From CAMDMI01 sp044379485 (GTDB taxonomy: Bacteria > Bacteroidota > Bacteroidia > Cytophagales > Flexibacteraceae): DNA of 36,110 nt. How positions within the stretch are numbered: position 1 is the stretch's first letter; each line of letters begins with the position of its first letter. The stretch lies in contig JBIPOE010000043.1 of assembly GCA_044379485.1 (NCBI GenBank), positions 1-36,110 on the forward strand, written 5' to 3'. Below are positions 28,401 to 33,423 of this stretch, piece by piece. The translations under genes and the position numbers were made by a program. The notes beneath the pieces are model-generated. The model ran no database searches, was not told the DNA's origin, and was given only the letters and a program-made list of their open reading frames with translations.

Positions 28401-30187
28401 CCCGGGGTGGTAGTATAAGCTTAAATGGGACTTCGCTCCAGGCCAGAAACATGTCTTCCTTACAAGGGGGAATTATTAACCTTGGCTCAGGTGTTGTAAC
28501 CACAACAGTAACCGATTCCTTGATTTTAAGGGGTGGTACAATTAATAATGATGGCGGTGATATTTCTGTCAATCAGCGTGTTAATCTTTCTGGAGGAATG
28601 GTAAATTTCACCCAAACAGACAAAGCTGTGGTACTTAACAGTGCTGCAGGAACCGTTATCGGAGGCTCAACAAATAGCTTTGTAAATGGAATTCTGCGCC
28701 AGACAGAAAATTCTTCGGGTACACCATTGTCAAGAGTGGATATTACAAATGTGGCCAATACCACCCCGGTACGTATTACAGCTTCCGGCCATAATTTGGA
28801 AACCGGAGATTGGGTATCTATCCAAGGTTCGATTTCAGCAATCAACAGAACATGGAAAGTAACCCGGATTTCAGCTACTCAATATGACTTAATTGGCTCT
28901 ACTGCATCGGGTTCCTCAGGTGCCACCATTACCAATGGTTCCAATAGAATTGGATTTGCGATTACAGGTTCAACCACAAATGCCTCACCCATAGTGGTTA
29001 ATCAAACTGCTCACGACTTGAGCAATGGCGACATTGTTTTGGTTGGAGAAGTAACAGGAAATACCAATGCCAATGGAATTTGGGAAGTTTCGGGTGTTAC
29101 TGCCAATAGTTTTGAATTAAAAGGTTCAATTGGAAATGGCATTTCAGGAGCTGGGGTTGGAACCATTATCCGAACCAAAACAAGATTCTTTCCAATCGGA
29201 AAAGGGACCACTTATCGTCCAATTTCTTTGCATTTTGTTCAAGGTACAAATTCACCACGGCAATACTCAGCAGAGTTTAAGAATACAGCACCTCAGTTTT
29301 TGAACATGCCAACCAATGAACCCGTTTATGGAGGAGTCGGTATGGAATCTATCAACACTGTTTCATTAAGTAGTTTCACTTCTCTTACTCAATTGCCTGC
29401 AGTGGGCATTCAGGCTGGTTCTGTGACATTGAGTTATGACAATTCAGAAGGTGTTTTTATCCATAATAGAAGAGGTACAACGATTGTTAAAGATTCAGTT
29501 CCCCATGATACCTGGTTGCACTTGTATGCAAATTCTGTAGATTCTGTTTCAACAATAAAAACAATTCGTTCTCAGCGTCCTTTTTATACGTTCAGCGATT
29601 TTACAATTGGCCTTTTGATTGATGTGCCTTTACCGCTTGGTATGATAAAATTCAAAGCTACTTTATTAAAAGATGCTGTTTCCAGCAATTGGACTGCTGT
29701 AAATGAGAAGGATATGGTTTCTTTTGTATTAGAGAGAAGTTTAGACGGTTCCAATTACAACGCCATTTACACCACCAAACCAAAGGGTGGTTCCACTCAA
29801 ACTGTATATCAATTTAATGATGAAGATGCCCTGAAACTTGGTGTTGCCCGATTATATTATCGGTTAAGAATGGTAGAAAACTCTGGAAGATATTCTTACA
29901 GCCAAACTGAAACCGTAAATCTGAATGCCGATGCTTTGGAGCTGATGCAGTTGTTTCCGATTCCGTTTTCATCCGAACTGGAAGTTGGCCTGGTGTTAAA
30001 AGCAGGGGAGGAAGTTAGCTTTAATGTTTCTGACATTCTTGGGCGAAACGTTTGGAATCAACAAACCAGAATGGAAAAAGGCTTCTCAAATTATTCATTG
30101 AAACTGGGTGAACTGCCTAAAGGAACCTACTTTTTAAAGGTGAAAACCGCCGGTAATGTGGAAGTAAGGAAGATAGTAAAGAACTAG
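16427..30187 (+). CDS. Giant multidomain T9SS-exported surface protein (4586 aa)
   Basis: An uninterrupted frame of 4586 codons encoding a secreted or surface-anchored protein. Residues 1-24 are a signal peptide ending in AQ. Then come a roughly 650-residue beta-rich region (KVLVAGEAENL, NHMYFGYSTQT; possibly propeller-like); three tandem pairs of an Ig-like 'ELSD..G.F' unit and a PKD-like 'YEW.I.P' unit (about 682-1288); a 'SGNWFTLNTW' module split by a seven-repeat 'VGNxG' propeller (about 1302-1700); beta-helix and T9SS-associated modules (1700-2420); and long beta-helix stretches interrupted at four places by FCCH-like modules. A second NW-type module (GAFWIGAVNNDWNTDANW) lies near 3620. 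The end holds a 'FVLERSLDGSNY' domain and a type A T9SS sorting domain (LFPIPFSSELEV...GTYFLKV, about 4508-4586). Probable role: adhesion or glycan contact, inferred. Several stretches look GC-richer than the flanking genes. Confidence 0.93.
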   Translation: MKHLYRASFAAICLFFTSSQMIAQNILTYAGNAGKERFNDVVELSNGKVLVAGEAENLAWLPGGTPVTTLTVNLAPGISSINSSDSKIAFLMLLNSTQTTIEQVVRFPAGTVASVNRIRTTNQIGSTTGNMVISGMRTTASNDEDGYYIARLNNNFVAGLPTACSWYYPVSAKNKGAGPSAYKTIQPWDVGNDGSVVFGWGLDYDWDWAAINKLTSSGALTTVENWPYQTDTVGPNTERNYRTASSYTPGSATYSGIILKAYRSGSLRSSVNGTAFWNGYNYNGLDENNKARKGKFPDDFYAPEAEGATPGDGRAYGRLTQGTNYNTSVVGYRTNFRSTRPTGRLGGIVIDRRDNHMYFGYSTQTAFWSVTKYNGSNWVPDFEPVVVAMDNTGGLKWWARLYDQKDISLPDQYIDGVDIDYASDKLVVLARQHGFSGNMFWQGNQLYFNGGASGFKNSNSGINTIETGHYSWIGKFDLIRMPSGPIPVQPKLLNSTFIAEYSDNPTGLGSVSTDPKMDNWKMPNTGFPDLNTTKMKTRINVAANGSVTVVGTGRRTITTVDAHQKMPKPGTGSVSAWNQFVRIYRPDLSYPVYSTLITGAWDTLTGVGGSNTEIEAAFPFSNGVYVAGYHTTDVTGSARPNNIPTANVPTWGVATPSSESAIFGRLGFVNLNPISLNLTQSTFCSQSGSNTATIGFTPPPNFLVNFNPGNQFQAELSDATGKFAEDGGTTTVLGSLTSTSNATQSLTATIPVATPAGTGYGIRVRGTNPVTPGFWYSASIVIAAPGTPGTISGPVQVCSNASSVTPFTINKVANATTYEWEVSPTVSNQLDPCDLPTCAGKISGSDTVGSVVWNPSYSGTATVRVRATNACGVSAWQTFSVTNISPCISNTGEFNGCAGASFTVNFTVPAGVTVSGTNQYTTELSDVSGNFPGTIIGTVSNITGGAGPRNGTITATIPGGQAAGSLYRIRVNGVTGNTPSVSSIPSSSLSIIRNIPSLPGTPTGAVLSLCLNSISNNYTYSVAAAAGATDYEWRIIPDSAGTILSGTDATATIAWNNFIGTPQISVRAKNSCGNSAWSSALTVTLQNCNRITGTTPAGPFCPGQTGVTVQVTTPAGVSYPSTNTITIDVLDAGLNTVSSGLGSTTALNNVTPFPALTGSTAALTIPYTAPGTYYLRMRSTGGGTRLGALFPITISGNAPSQPGSITGTTTPTCGQAGAAYSISAVSGATGYTWSIFPATAGTITPSGTSATINYAATFQGATATLNVTANNTCGSSVPGSQTITLGCAAPTAPTVPVPSVSGNFRTRQSGNWFTLNTWETHNGTSWIPATAAPTNTSGVVQLVSGHTVGISWPQNVTSTNSPSTSIQFNGTALSSNNSLNGLIVGNGGYAQRTQNGSSSWTAITTGTTNDLKSVTTYNGGRYAISVGNSGTFLRGDGGSNNALGGLTWSAVTPTANGNPTITENINCVDVNFGFGIAVGNNGRMVIIHSSSGNNGDLFNDRTSVIATTTNLRGCYMHGNGANYQGHIVGENGYYRRTTAAAWSTNPTWNAEQTIAGNPTLNSVAFNGTASPGATGIIVGNGGVIFRTVNSGSSWTAITSPTSENLLFVRYATNGDLFASGNNGVLLWSGNDGQSWRILSTGTTATLRCVNPTAAADRQQGFAVGDNGTLIVGLTSGSNSTFDQVVIESGANLVVGLRDVTINDNSNTSDVDLDVTGTLTLTGREYAFNAQNATTRTIFRSGSNLIQDRDANGTNTDLMGAFGGTGQMQFVGGSTVQVIGIRTGTGWNARNQPFSNFIWNSPNQTSNLTLTNPPITTTNNFRVQSTGTGNLNISNSASTTQVYNWTGFQQDAGTFRMLNQGNNIARLTLNSTNFVHNGGVFYPSFDRGLVTLNISNFTQTGAGTIDLNITGSQNTNRGTITNILGNFNQTGGTITQGAVSGTFGFTNCPIFFKGTGAQNLAASGTWSANPDIQFLNTGSGITLTGNASFGSIPVRWISGNVNTGAFTLTSGPLSLRGAANTTFATLSGSGGWNTNLLSIVSGRLDNTADALTVTNPSNFAAVTGGDRQNYIIGNLRKVFGSSVSGTFTYPIGTSAGFKPVTLNSLVNDATQKTLGASVSATGANQASGTKIQNVGTQTAIAGLNWRIRRTDASSGSLASLASIKVVNDTITSDHRLGQSNVNLTSGFTSVGGNFAKNTTLSVATARYYDFTSSKPLDLSTIAGSTGMFLAVGGPATVTPPGGGYSVGPTGNFPNLTSVAAEYNDVRFTAPTSFTFQSSYEGRSDNGGTEVFPITFNQNQTVAVTIRYTGGSVVETSNTGVPNGNPLIVLDGADNLRFEGNDKWRFLNKSNGVNANAVRLLNGAQNNTFKDMILEGSDETSGYTGTVYLSSSPTIGNSFNTFESNRISSNGDRRLEPIVIGISNNFMPGLPYGAIIGASNASPIVITTSKNHGFSTGQNVNIEGVHGNYAANGNNWEITVTGPKTFSLDGSTGSGAFRINYDINALVANNPVTVQTADNQKNTINHGIPIGVIQPIAGPGLGGVTYAAINNDGDYYAKAISANELEIYRDIAATNPLIVSSGTYTPNSGSIRFHTDNRLWKAQASAPVLITQWQTFGNGSAFIYITNVTKLGSGLIEITTSANHNMISGWAVRIADVDGSSGNLETEVNRYTGWQIDVTGTDKFTLRNSNGANGGVDVTGAYVSGGKFLVSPVVVSSNNHGLISGNPVTINGVQGVYMANGTHYARKLDNNAFSIWENASGADSTKPRYLSFPGVDRLGGSGALNNVVGYTGTAVFSRPGIPMVTNMAVTNCTYINNTPSVGQVTFYYTVANGTFGANAIGQRFWASVSGVNGFGGTSPNQEWQGSNAFGIVTATNQFTVTITGSTTGSYTSGGIVSTRITINEIRATQYACNGNIQDTWVVGSCGGPVFQPTVSFSKNSGMRVGDPFTISGISGPEPGHGLNGTFMALTGGFAGLGGSTSFSSLQNPTTAPILNTGGVPNMTADPNPPFNGQVVAAYDILATRCVYSQNTGNSLNSNNKIKDNEISQFDEVAVSVTSLGNGSNWEITGNSIFNKISQPPAVGATNFQAINFVPGLKSNNNIISNNFIGGQQTGADGNAMVFSRGVTLECFNINVGNEIATKAENNLIRNINTVSFSGATGAVYGFNLQGGRIDVKNNVFGGTDAKLSSDTIRASGGTGNNYFVRNFSTDSVSIVNNTAAHISYPAISSYMISHESSGKVMIKGNTIKNISAGYGFNGFVFNAIRIGSDREFTGYNTSNGVVTINNHGLLAGDYVWSRLNSGNTSANGMFRVTTPITANTFTLQGYSGSGSSTNSGSLFMLPARTGMSFTLDSNQITNMNITSGRPDALVSQLIGYSVFCSEYKGIIRKNRFYNNRAVSMTGVAIVGSSANDLLVANNQLTMEIANLSQPGWAGAGSQGIWVQTPGIGSYSLPRIYFNTIWQRNHSGAASQPQYGFLKSGPGRAVVRNNIFFTSTSLRPGPPAYSAGVTDVTNWQAADFTNNLLYAEGANAFLGWYNGTTINTIATWQGFAGAGSVNNIFNFANFEENQPAPNGDLSLSTDNCPIKDKGINVAYRADYDSLLVRDVSKPDLGSNEFSRNLPTGAFWIGAVNNDWNTDANWCDQRVPLADEDVTITNAPPKPFMPIISTSDAVCRNLNIANNSGSMLVVYGENAALTVSGKTPKIQFSHDNLANINGSVRFISDSVQNIPGASAELNFNGRNVLTARPRISALTYTNSPDVITITTSANHNLALGDVIILANVRGASVPAKPLKVIQVVSATQVRMQGFASGTYTANSGLIIPTAMIPINAMANGPSAITITSPRNHNLQVGQMVAIAGSKGNVKANGSFEVATVPTTTTFTINVVSTDAFVYDTNAFAFPGRTGFYDIVVDGNSQKAASGIIEARTLTLAGGNLDLPFSASSLSNTLIRDSLIIEGARTLNATGSNYRFGNLINKGGTVNLGTANVQVNDSLTTRGGSISLNGTSLQARNMSSLQGGIINLGSGVVTTTVTDSLILRGGTINNDGGDISVNQRVNLSGGMVNFTQTDKAVVLNSAAGTVIGGSTNSFVNGILRQTENSSGTPLSRVDITNVANTTPVRITASGHNLETGDWVSIQGSISAINRTWKVTRISATQYDLIGSTASGSSGATITNGSNRIGFAITGSTTNASPIVVNQTAHDLSNGDIVLVGEVTGNTNANGIWEVSGVTANSFELKGSIGNGISGAGVGTIIRTKTRFFPIGKGTTYRPISLHFVQGTNSPRQYSAEFKNTAPQFLNMPTNEPVYGGVGMESINTVSLSSFTSLTQLPAVGIQAGSVTLSYDNSEGVFIHNRRGTTIVKDSVPHDTWLHLYANSVDSVSTIKTIRSQRPFYTFSDFTIGLLIDVPLPLGMIKFKATLLKDAVSSNWTAVNEKDMVSFVLERSLDGSNYNAIYTTKPKGGSTQTVYQFNDEDALKLGVARLYYRLRMVENSGRYSYSQTETVNLNADALELMQLFPIPFSSELEVGLVLKAGEEVSFNVSDILGRNVWNQQTRMEKGFSNYSLKLGELPKGTYFLKVKTAGNVEVRKIVKN
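18465..20290 (+). repeat. Three tandem Ig-like/PKD-like domain pairs
   Basis: Inside the giant protein (about residues 680-1288), a two-domain unit occurs three times. The first half has PAGV...TELSDVSGNF...TIPGG.AAG..YRIRVNG. The second half has PGTPGTISG..QVCSN...ATTYEWEV.P...GKISGSD...VRATNACGVSAW. Each second half ends with a conserved N.CG.S motif. The third pair is the most diverged (ITIDVLDAGLN in place of the ELSD strand). Confidence 0.75.
20330..21530 (+). other. SGNW-type module split by a seven-repeat beta-propeller
   Basis: Residues about 1302-1375 begin a T9SS-associated module (RTRQSGNWFTLNTWETHNG ... SGHTVGI), and its expected continuation (TFDQVVIESGANLVVG) appears only about 330 residues later, at about nt 21465. 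Between them lie seven repeats with the core VGNxG: LIVGNGGYAQRT, AISVGNSGTFLRG, GIAVGNNGRMVII, GHIVGENGYYRRT, GIIVGNGGVIFRT, LFASGNNGVLLWS and GFAVGDNGTLIVG. They are interleaved with SSSWTAI/GLTWSAV/GQSWRIL strands. This is a YCF48/BNR-like seven-bladed propeller. Confidence 0.75.
23690..25485 (+). repeat. FCCH-like module array, site 1 (about five to six copies)
   Basis: A run of modules with the pattern 'P-I/V-x-I-T-T-x-x-N-H-G-L-x-x-G-x-x-V-x-I-x-G-V-x-G-x-Y-x-A-N-G'. The clearest copies are VITTSKNHGFSTGQNVNIEG (about 23745), IEITTSANHNMISGWAVRIA (about 24328) and VVVSSNNHGLISGNPVTING (about 24557); three more are degenerate. The array separates the beta-helix strand NTFESNRISSNGD from the matching strand NNKIKDNEISQFD. 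Confidence 0.7.
26228..26450 (+). repeat. FCCH-like module, site 2 (one copy)
   Basis: GVVTINNHGLLAGDYVWSRL...ANGMFRVTTPITANTFTLQG...SGSLF sits between two beta-helix strands of the giant protein (FVFNAIRIGSDR before it, MSFTLDSNQITNMNI after it). It is a single clean copy with both boundaries visible. Confidence 0.65.
27660..28130 (+). repeat. FCCH-like modules, site 3 (two copies)
   Basis: Two tandem copies, DVITITTSANHNLALGDVII and AITITSPRNHNLQVGQMVAI, each followed by an ANG/PAK..VIQVV-type strand. They separate SVQNIPGASAELNFNG from GFYDIVVDGNSQKAASG, two halves of what is normally one continuous T9SS-type beta-helix coil (Q.IPG..YNNLVVDG). The first copy shares ITTSANHN with a site-1 copy. 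Confidence 0.7.
28732..29185 (+). repeat. FCCH-like modules, site 4 (two copies)
   Basis: Copies PVRITASGHNLETGDWVSIQ and PIVVNQTAHDLSNGDIVLVG, each ending in a 'W.V....NSFEL.GS.G.G' stretch. They lie between NSFVNGILRQTENSSG and RFFPIGKGTTYRPISL. The same host module occurs without insertion at about nt 22627-22740 (IIGNLRKVFGSSVSGTFTYP, then IGTSAGFKPVTL). Confidence 0.7.
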
Positions 30188-30208
30188 TAACCTGAAATCT
30201 GATTTTGT

Positions 30209-30249
30209 TTAGGCCTCTGTAAATCAAATGACAGAGGCCTAATTTTTTC
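30209..30249 (+). terminator. Strong terminator of the giant gene
   Basis: TTAGGCCTCTGT (30209-30220) pairs perfectly with ACAGAGGCCTAA (30231-30242) around a 10-nt loop, followed by TTTTTT. It begins 22 nt after the stop codon. With a 12-bp perfect stem it is the strongest terminator in the window. Confidence 0.93.
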
Positions 30250-30373
30250 ATTTCGAAATTCAGCCAAAAAAAAGTTCATTGTTTTTGCAATAAACTTTTT
30301 TGGTTTTATTAGGTAACTGGTTTTAAACCCAAATAATGCATTAGAACTTCGTAATGAGAGACTAAAGTGCAAA

Positions 30374-30447
30374 AAATCAGTGCCTTATATTCGAAATTCG
30401 TAGCAGCGCTACGGATAAAGAAGATAAGGCAGCGAAGCCTCTGATTT
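30374..30447. repeat. Nested inverted-repeat element between convergent genes
   Basis: Outer arms AAATCAG (30374-30380) with CTGATTT (30441-30447), next arms TGCCTTAT (30381-30388) with ATAAGGCA (30424-30431), and an inner hairpin TTCGTAGC/GCTACGGA (30397-30415, one G-T, loop AGC). On the right side a 9-nt bulge (GCGAAGCCT) separates the two outer pairings. It lies between the giant gene terminator and the AraC gene. Its multi-stem form resembles REP/MITE-like repeats or a structured RNA; there is no ORF. Confidence 0.6.
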
Positions 30448-30493
30448 GAAGTAATTTAGGTTCGGAATAGATATTCTAATGCGTTTTCTGGGT

Positions 30494-31411
30494 TTAAGCT
30501 GCTACCTCCCTTCTTCTCATCTTTCCAGCAGGAATTCCAAACATCATTTTGAAACGTCGACAGAAATAGGCTGTGTCTTTGTAACCAATATCGTTTCCGA
30601 TTTCCTTGATACTTTTCTTGCTGGTTCTAAGGAGATTAACTGCAAATTCCATGCGTTGATATTCAATATAATCCTGTGGATTGATACCGGTTAGCATTTT
30701 AAAATACTGTCCAACATAATCTTCTGATACATCGGCTACTTCTGCCAGTTTTTTATTGGATAAATCATCTCCAATATTTTCACGGATATAGCTGAAAATA
30801 TTGATCAATCTTGGATCTTTAAAATACGTACTGTTTGTAGCCAATTGCTCCACAAAGAGCCGCTTTGCTAAAATGTATCGAATGATTTCTATGGCAACCG
30901 CATCACAAAGGATTTTGATCATACGATCCTTACCTTCAGTAGGATGCAGTTCTTCATTGAACAAACTGTTCATCAAAAATGAAACTTTTTCGTCCCGGAT
31001 TTTAAATGCACCTATATCCAGGTTTCCAAAAAAATTGACAGAATCAAAAATCTTGGCATCAAAAGTTAGATAGGTATAATTTTCATTTTCTATTGACCGG
31101 ATTTCCTCTGTTTTGTTAAGCTCGTAGGTGTTTTCTGTGTTGTTTAAAAACGCTTCATAACTTAATGTTACCGGCTTTGCTAAAACCCCATACGTTAGGG
31201 TTACGTTGCTTTTTGCAGGAATAAAAAGCATTTCACCAGCCTGAACTATATCATCTTGTAAATCGAGACGTAAAGCACCTTTGTTAACCAAAACAAGTGT
31301 GTTCTCCACATCCCGGACATTATCCATTCTAAATGGCTTAATGATTTTTACATTTCTGCATTTTGCATACTTAACGTTCAGTGATTCAATGATTTTATTA
31401 TAATCTTCCAT
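30494..31411 (-). CDS. AraC-family transcriptional regulator
   Basis: 305-residue regulator. The C-terminal 100 residues form a standard AraC double helix-turn-helix: LSNKKLAEVADVSEDYVGQY as the first HTH, then IKEIGNDIGYKDTAYFCRRF, and the closing FKMMFGIPAGKMRRRE. The N-terminal about 190 residues look like a cupin-type sensing domain (KGALRLDLQDDIVQAGEMLF, then PAKSNVTLTYG), so the ligand is probably small but unidentified. It starts at the ATG at 31411, 29 nt after the stop of the acyl-CoA dehydrogenase gene, so the two are probably co-transcribed and it may regulate that gene. Confidence 0.92.
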   Translation of the reverse strand: MEDYNKIIESLNVKYAKCRNVKIIKPFRMDNVRDVENTLVLVNKGALRLDLQDDIVQAGEMLFIPAKSNVTLTYGVLAKPVTLSYEAFLNNTENTYELNKTEEIRSIENENYTYLTFDAKIFDSVNFFGNLDIGAFKIRDEKVSFLMNSLFNEELHPTEGKDRMIKILCDAVAIEIIRYILAKRLFVEQLATNSTYFKDPRLINIFSYIRENIGDDLSNKKLAEVADVSEDYVGQYFKMLTGINPQDYIEYQRMEFAVNLLRTSKKSIKEIGNDIGYKDTAYFCRRFKMMFGIPAGKMRRREVAA

Positions 31412-31440
31412 GGTTTACCTGTTTGACTGTATTCTTTTGG

Positions 31441-32580
31441 TTATTTTAAAATTTCTCTTCCTATTACAAGTTTTTGAATTTCAGTGGTACCCTCATAAAT
31501 CTGTGTGATTTTGGCATCCCGCATCAATCTTTCCACATGATATTCCTTCACATACCCAAAGCCACCATGAATCTGAACTGCCTCTATAGTGGTGTCCATA
31601 GCCACTTTGGAAGCAAAAAGTTTGGCCATGGCAGCCGCTTTTACAAAATCCTTTTTCTGGTCTTTTAAAATTGCAGCCTGAAGAACAAGAAGCCTGGCTG
31701 CATCTATATTGGTGGCCATATCGGCCAATTTGAACTGAATGGCCTGGTGTTGCGAAATGGGTTTTCCAAAGGATTTCCTTTCTTTGGAATATTGCAAAGC
31801 CCTTTCATAAGCACCGGCAGCAATTCCTAAGGCTTGTGCTGCGATGCCAATCCTTCCTCCATTTAACACGCCCATGGCAAAAGAAAATCCAAATCCGTCT
31901 TCTCCAATCCGGTTGGCTTTTGGCACTTTCATGTCTGTAAACATTAGAGAATGGGTATCAGAACCACGGATTCCTAGTTTATCCTCTTTTTTACCTACCT
32001 GAAATCCTTCCATGTCCTTCTCCACTATAAGGCAATTGATGCCTTTGTGTTTCAATTCCGGATGGGTTTGGGCCATTACTAAAAATATTGTACCGGAGTT
32101 CCCATTGGTGATCCAGTTTTTTGTTCCATTAACCAGATAATAATCCCCTTTATCTTCAGCAATTGTTCTTTGAGATGTTGCATCTGAGCCTGCTTCTGGT
32201 TCTGATAAGCAAAATCCACCATGAATCTGGCCCATAGCCAAAGGTTTTAGGTATTTCTGCTTTTGTTCTTCGGTTCCAAACTTCTCTAAACCCCAGCAAA
32301 CCAATGAATTGTTTACAGACATTACAACCGAGGCAGAGGCGTCAATTTTAGAAATTTCTTCCATGGCCAAAACATAGCTGATGGTATCCATGCCTCCACC
32401 ACCATATTCTGGTGAGGTCATCATGCCCATAAAACCAAGCTCACCCATTTTTTTAACCTGCTCCTTTGGAAATTTTTGATGCTCGTCCCGCTCAATAACG
32501 CCTGGGAGTAAATCATTTATCGCAAAATCTCTGGCGGCGTCTCTAACAGCCAATTGTTCTTCACTGAGGTTAAAATTCAT
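31441..32580 (-). CDS. Acyl-CoA dehydrogenase (short-chain type)
   Basis: FAD-dependent acyl-CoA dehydrogenase, 379 residues, the typical size of short-chain/butyryl-CoA enzymes. It would catalyse the first oxidation of fatty-acid or branched-chain acyl-CoA breakdown and pass electrons to ETF. Motifs: GGFCLSEPEAGSDATSQRT (FAD/substrate block), NGTKNWITNG, GIRGSDTHSLMFTD, the Q-I-H-G-G-F-G-Y signature near the C-terminus, and the catalytic Glu in IYEGTTEIQ (Glu363). The start is ATG at 32580. The AraC gene follows on the same strand. Exact chain-length preference cannot be read from sequence. Confidence 0.95.
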   Translation of the reverse strand: MNFNLSEEQLAVRDAARDFAINDLLPGVIERDEHQKFPKEQVKKMGELGFMGMMTSPEYGGGGMDTISYVLAMEEISKIDASASVVMSVNNSLVCWGLEKFGTEEQKQKYLKPLAMGQIHGGFCLSEPEAGSDATSQRTIAEDKGDYYLVNGTKNWITNGNSGTIFLVMAQTHPELKHKGINCLIVEKDMEGFQVGKKEDKLGIRGSDTHSLMFTDMKVPKANRIGEDGFGFSFAMGVLNGGRIGIAAQALGIAAGAYERALQYSKERKSFGKPISQHQAIQFKLADMATNIDAARLLVLQAAILKDQKKDFVKAAAMAKLFASKVAMDTTIEAVQIHGGFGYVKEYHVERLMRDAKITQIYEGTTEIQKLVIGREILK

Positions 32581-32669
32581 TTTTTTTCTGAATTGATGGT
32601 ATTTAAGATTTGGTGTTTTTCTAAGATTCTTTTAACCGTACAAATATAGATATTGTTTATAAAAAACTG

Positions 32670-32716
32670 GATAAAAAAAAGAAAGCCAGTCTGAAATACT
32701 CGTTCAGACTGGCTTT
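32670..32716 (-). terminator. Terminator of the metallopeptidase operon
   Basis: AAAGCCAGTCTGAA (32682-32695) and TTCAGACTGGCTTT (32703-32716) form a perfect 14-bp stem with a 7-nt loop. On the minus strand the stem is followed by a run of eight T. It ends the minus-strand operon 22 nt after the stop of the metallopeptidase gene. Confidence 0.93.
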
Positions 32717-32738
32717 TACTTGTGTTATATGAGGAATA

Positions 32739-33413
32739 TTAATCTCTGCTTCGTCCGCCAAACAACATACTGGCATAGTACAAAAGAGTGGCTAGTGAAC
32801 TTATTGCCGCAACCACATAAGTCATGGCAGCCCACCACAAGGCATCTTTTGAAAGTGCATACTCACCCGAAGTGACAATTCCTCTCGATGAAATATATTT
32901 TAAACCTCTTGCAGAAGCATCAAACTCAACAGGCAAGGTGATAAAACTAAAAATTGTTGTCAAGGCAAATAATCCAACACCAATAGCTAAAGGAATAGGA
33001 GTGGCCTGCAACATGAAGATGCCAGCCAAAAGAATAATCGTCATAAACCTGCTTGTAATGCTCAACATGGGTACCATGGCCGATCTGAAATTAAGCCATG
33101 AATATGCGGTAGCATGTTGAACGGCGTGGCCACATTCATGGGCGGCAACTGCAACTGCAGCAGCGTTTCGACCATGAAAAACCTCATTGCTTAAATTTAC
33201 TGTTTTCTTAGCTGGATCGTAATGGTCAGTTAGTTGACCGTCAACCGAAAAAACCTGGACATCAAAAATTCCATTGTCGCGAAGCATCATTTCTGCTACT
33301 TCTTTACCTGAAAGATTAGATTGAAGAGGTGTTTGAGAATATTTGGCAAACTTGGATTTCAATTTCCATTGAATGCCATACGAAACTATAAAAACGATTA
33401 TGAATAATAGCAT
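32739..33413 (-). CDS. YugP-type membrane zinc metallopeptidase
   Basis: Membrane-bound neutral zinc metallopeptidase (YugP/Zn_peptidase_2 family), 224 residues, normal length. An N-terminal helix (MLLFIIVFIVSYGIQW) precedes the catalytic motif AAHECGHAVQHA (HECGH, residues 92-96, zinc ligands and Glu). Two hydrophobic pairs follow (MLSITSRFMTIILLAGIFML, VGLFALTTIFSFITLPVEFD), then the family motif FDASARGLKYI. The substrate is unknown. It is the last gene of a tight operon (10 nt after rfaE2) and is followed by a strong terminator. Confidence 0.9.
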   Translation of the reverse strand: MLLFIIVFIVSYGIQWKLKSKFAKYSQTPLQSNLSGKEVAEMMLRDNGIFDVQVFSVDGQLTDHYDPAKKTVNLSNEVFHGRNAAAVAVAAHECGHAVQHATAYSWLNFRSAMVPMLSITSRFMTIILLAGIFMLQATPIPLAIGVGLFALTTIFSFITLPVEFDASARGLKYISSRGIVTSGEYALSKDALWWAAMTYVVAAISSLATLLYYASMLFGGRSRD

Positions 33414-33423
33414 TTCTCTTGTT

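Noticed and set aside
16510..29211. Many antisense and out-of-frame open stretches of 60-130 codons inside the giant gene
   Set aside because: They have no start context or family motifs and are explained by the repetitive, GC-richer coding of the sense strand.
30184..30372. Small minus-strand ORF downstream of the giant gene
   Set aside because: It runs through the perfect terminator hairpin and has no recognisable features.
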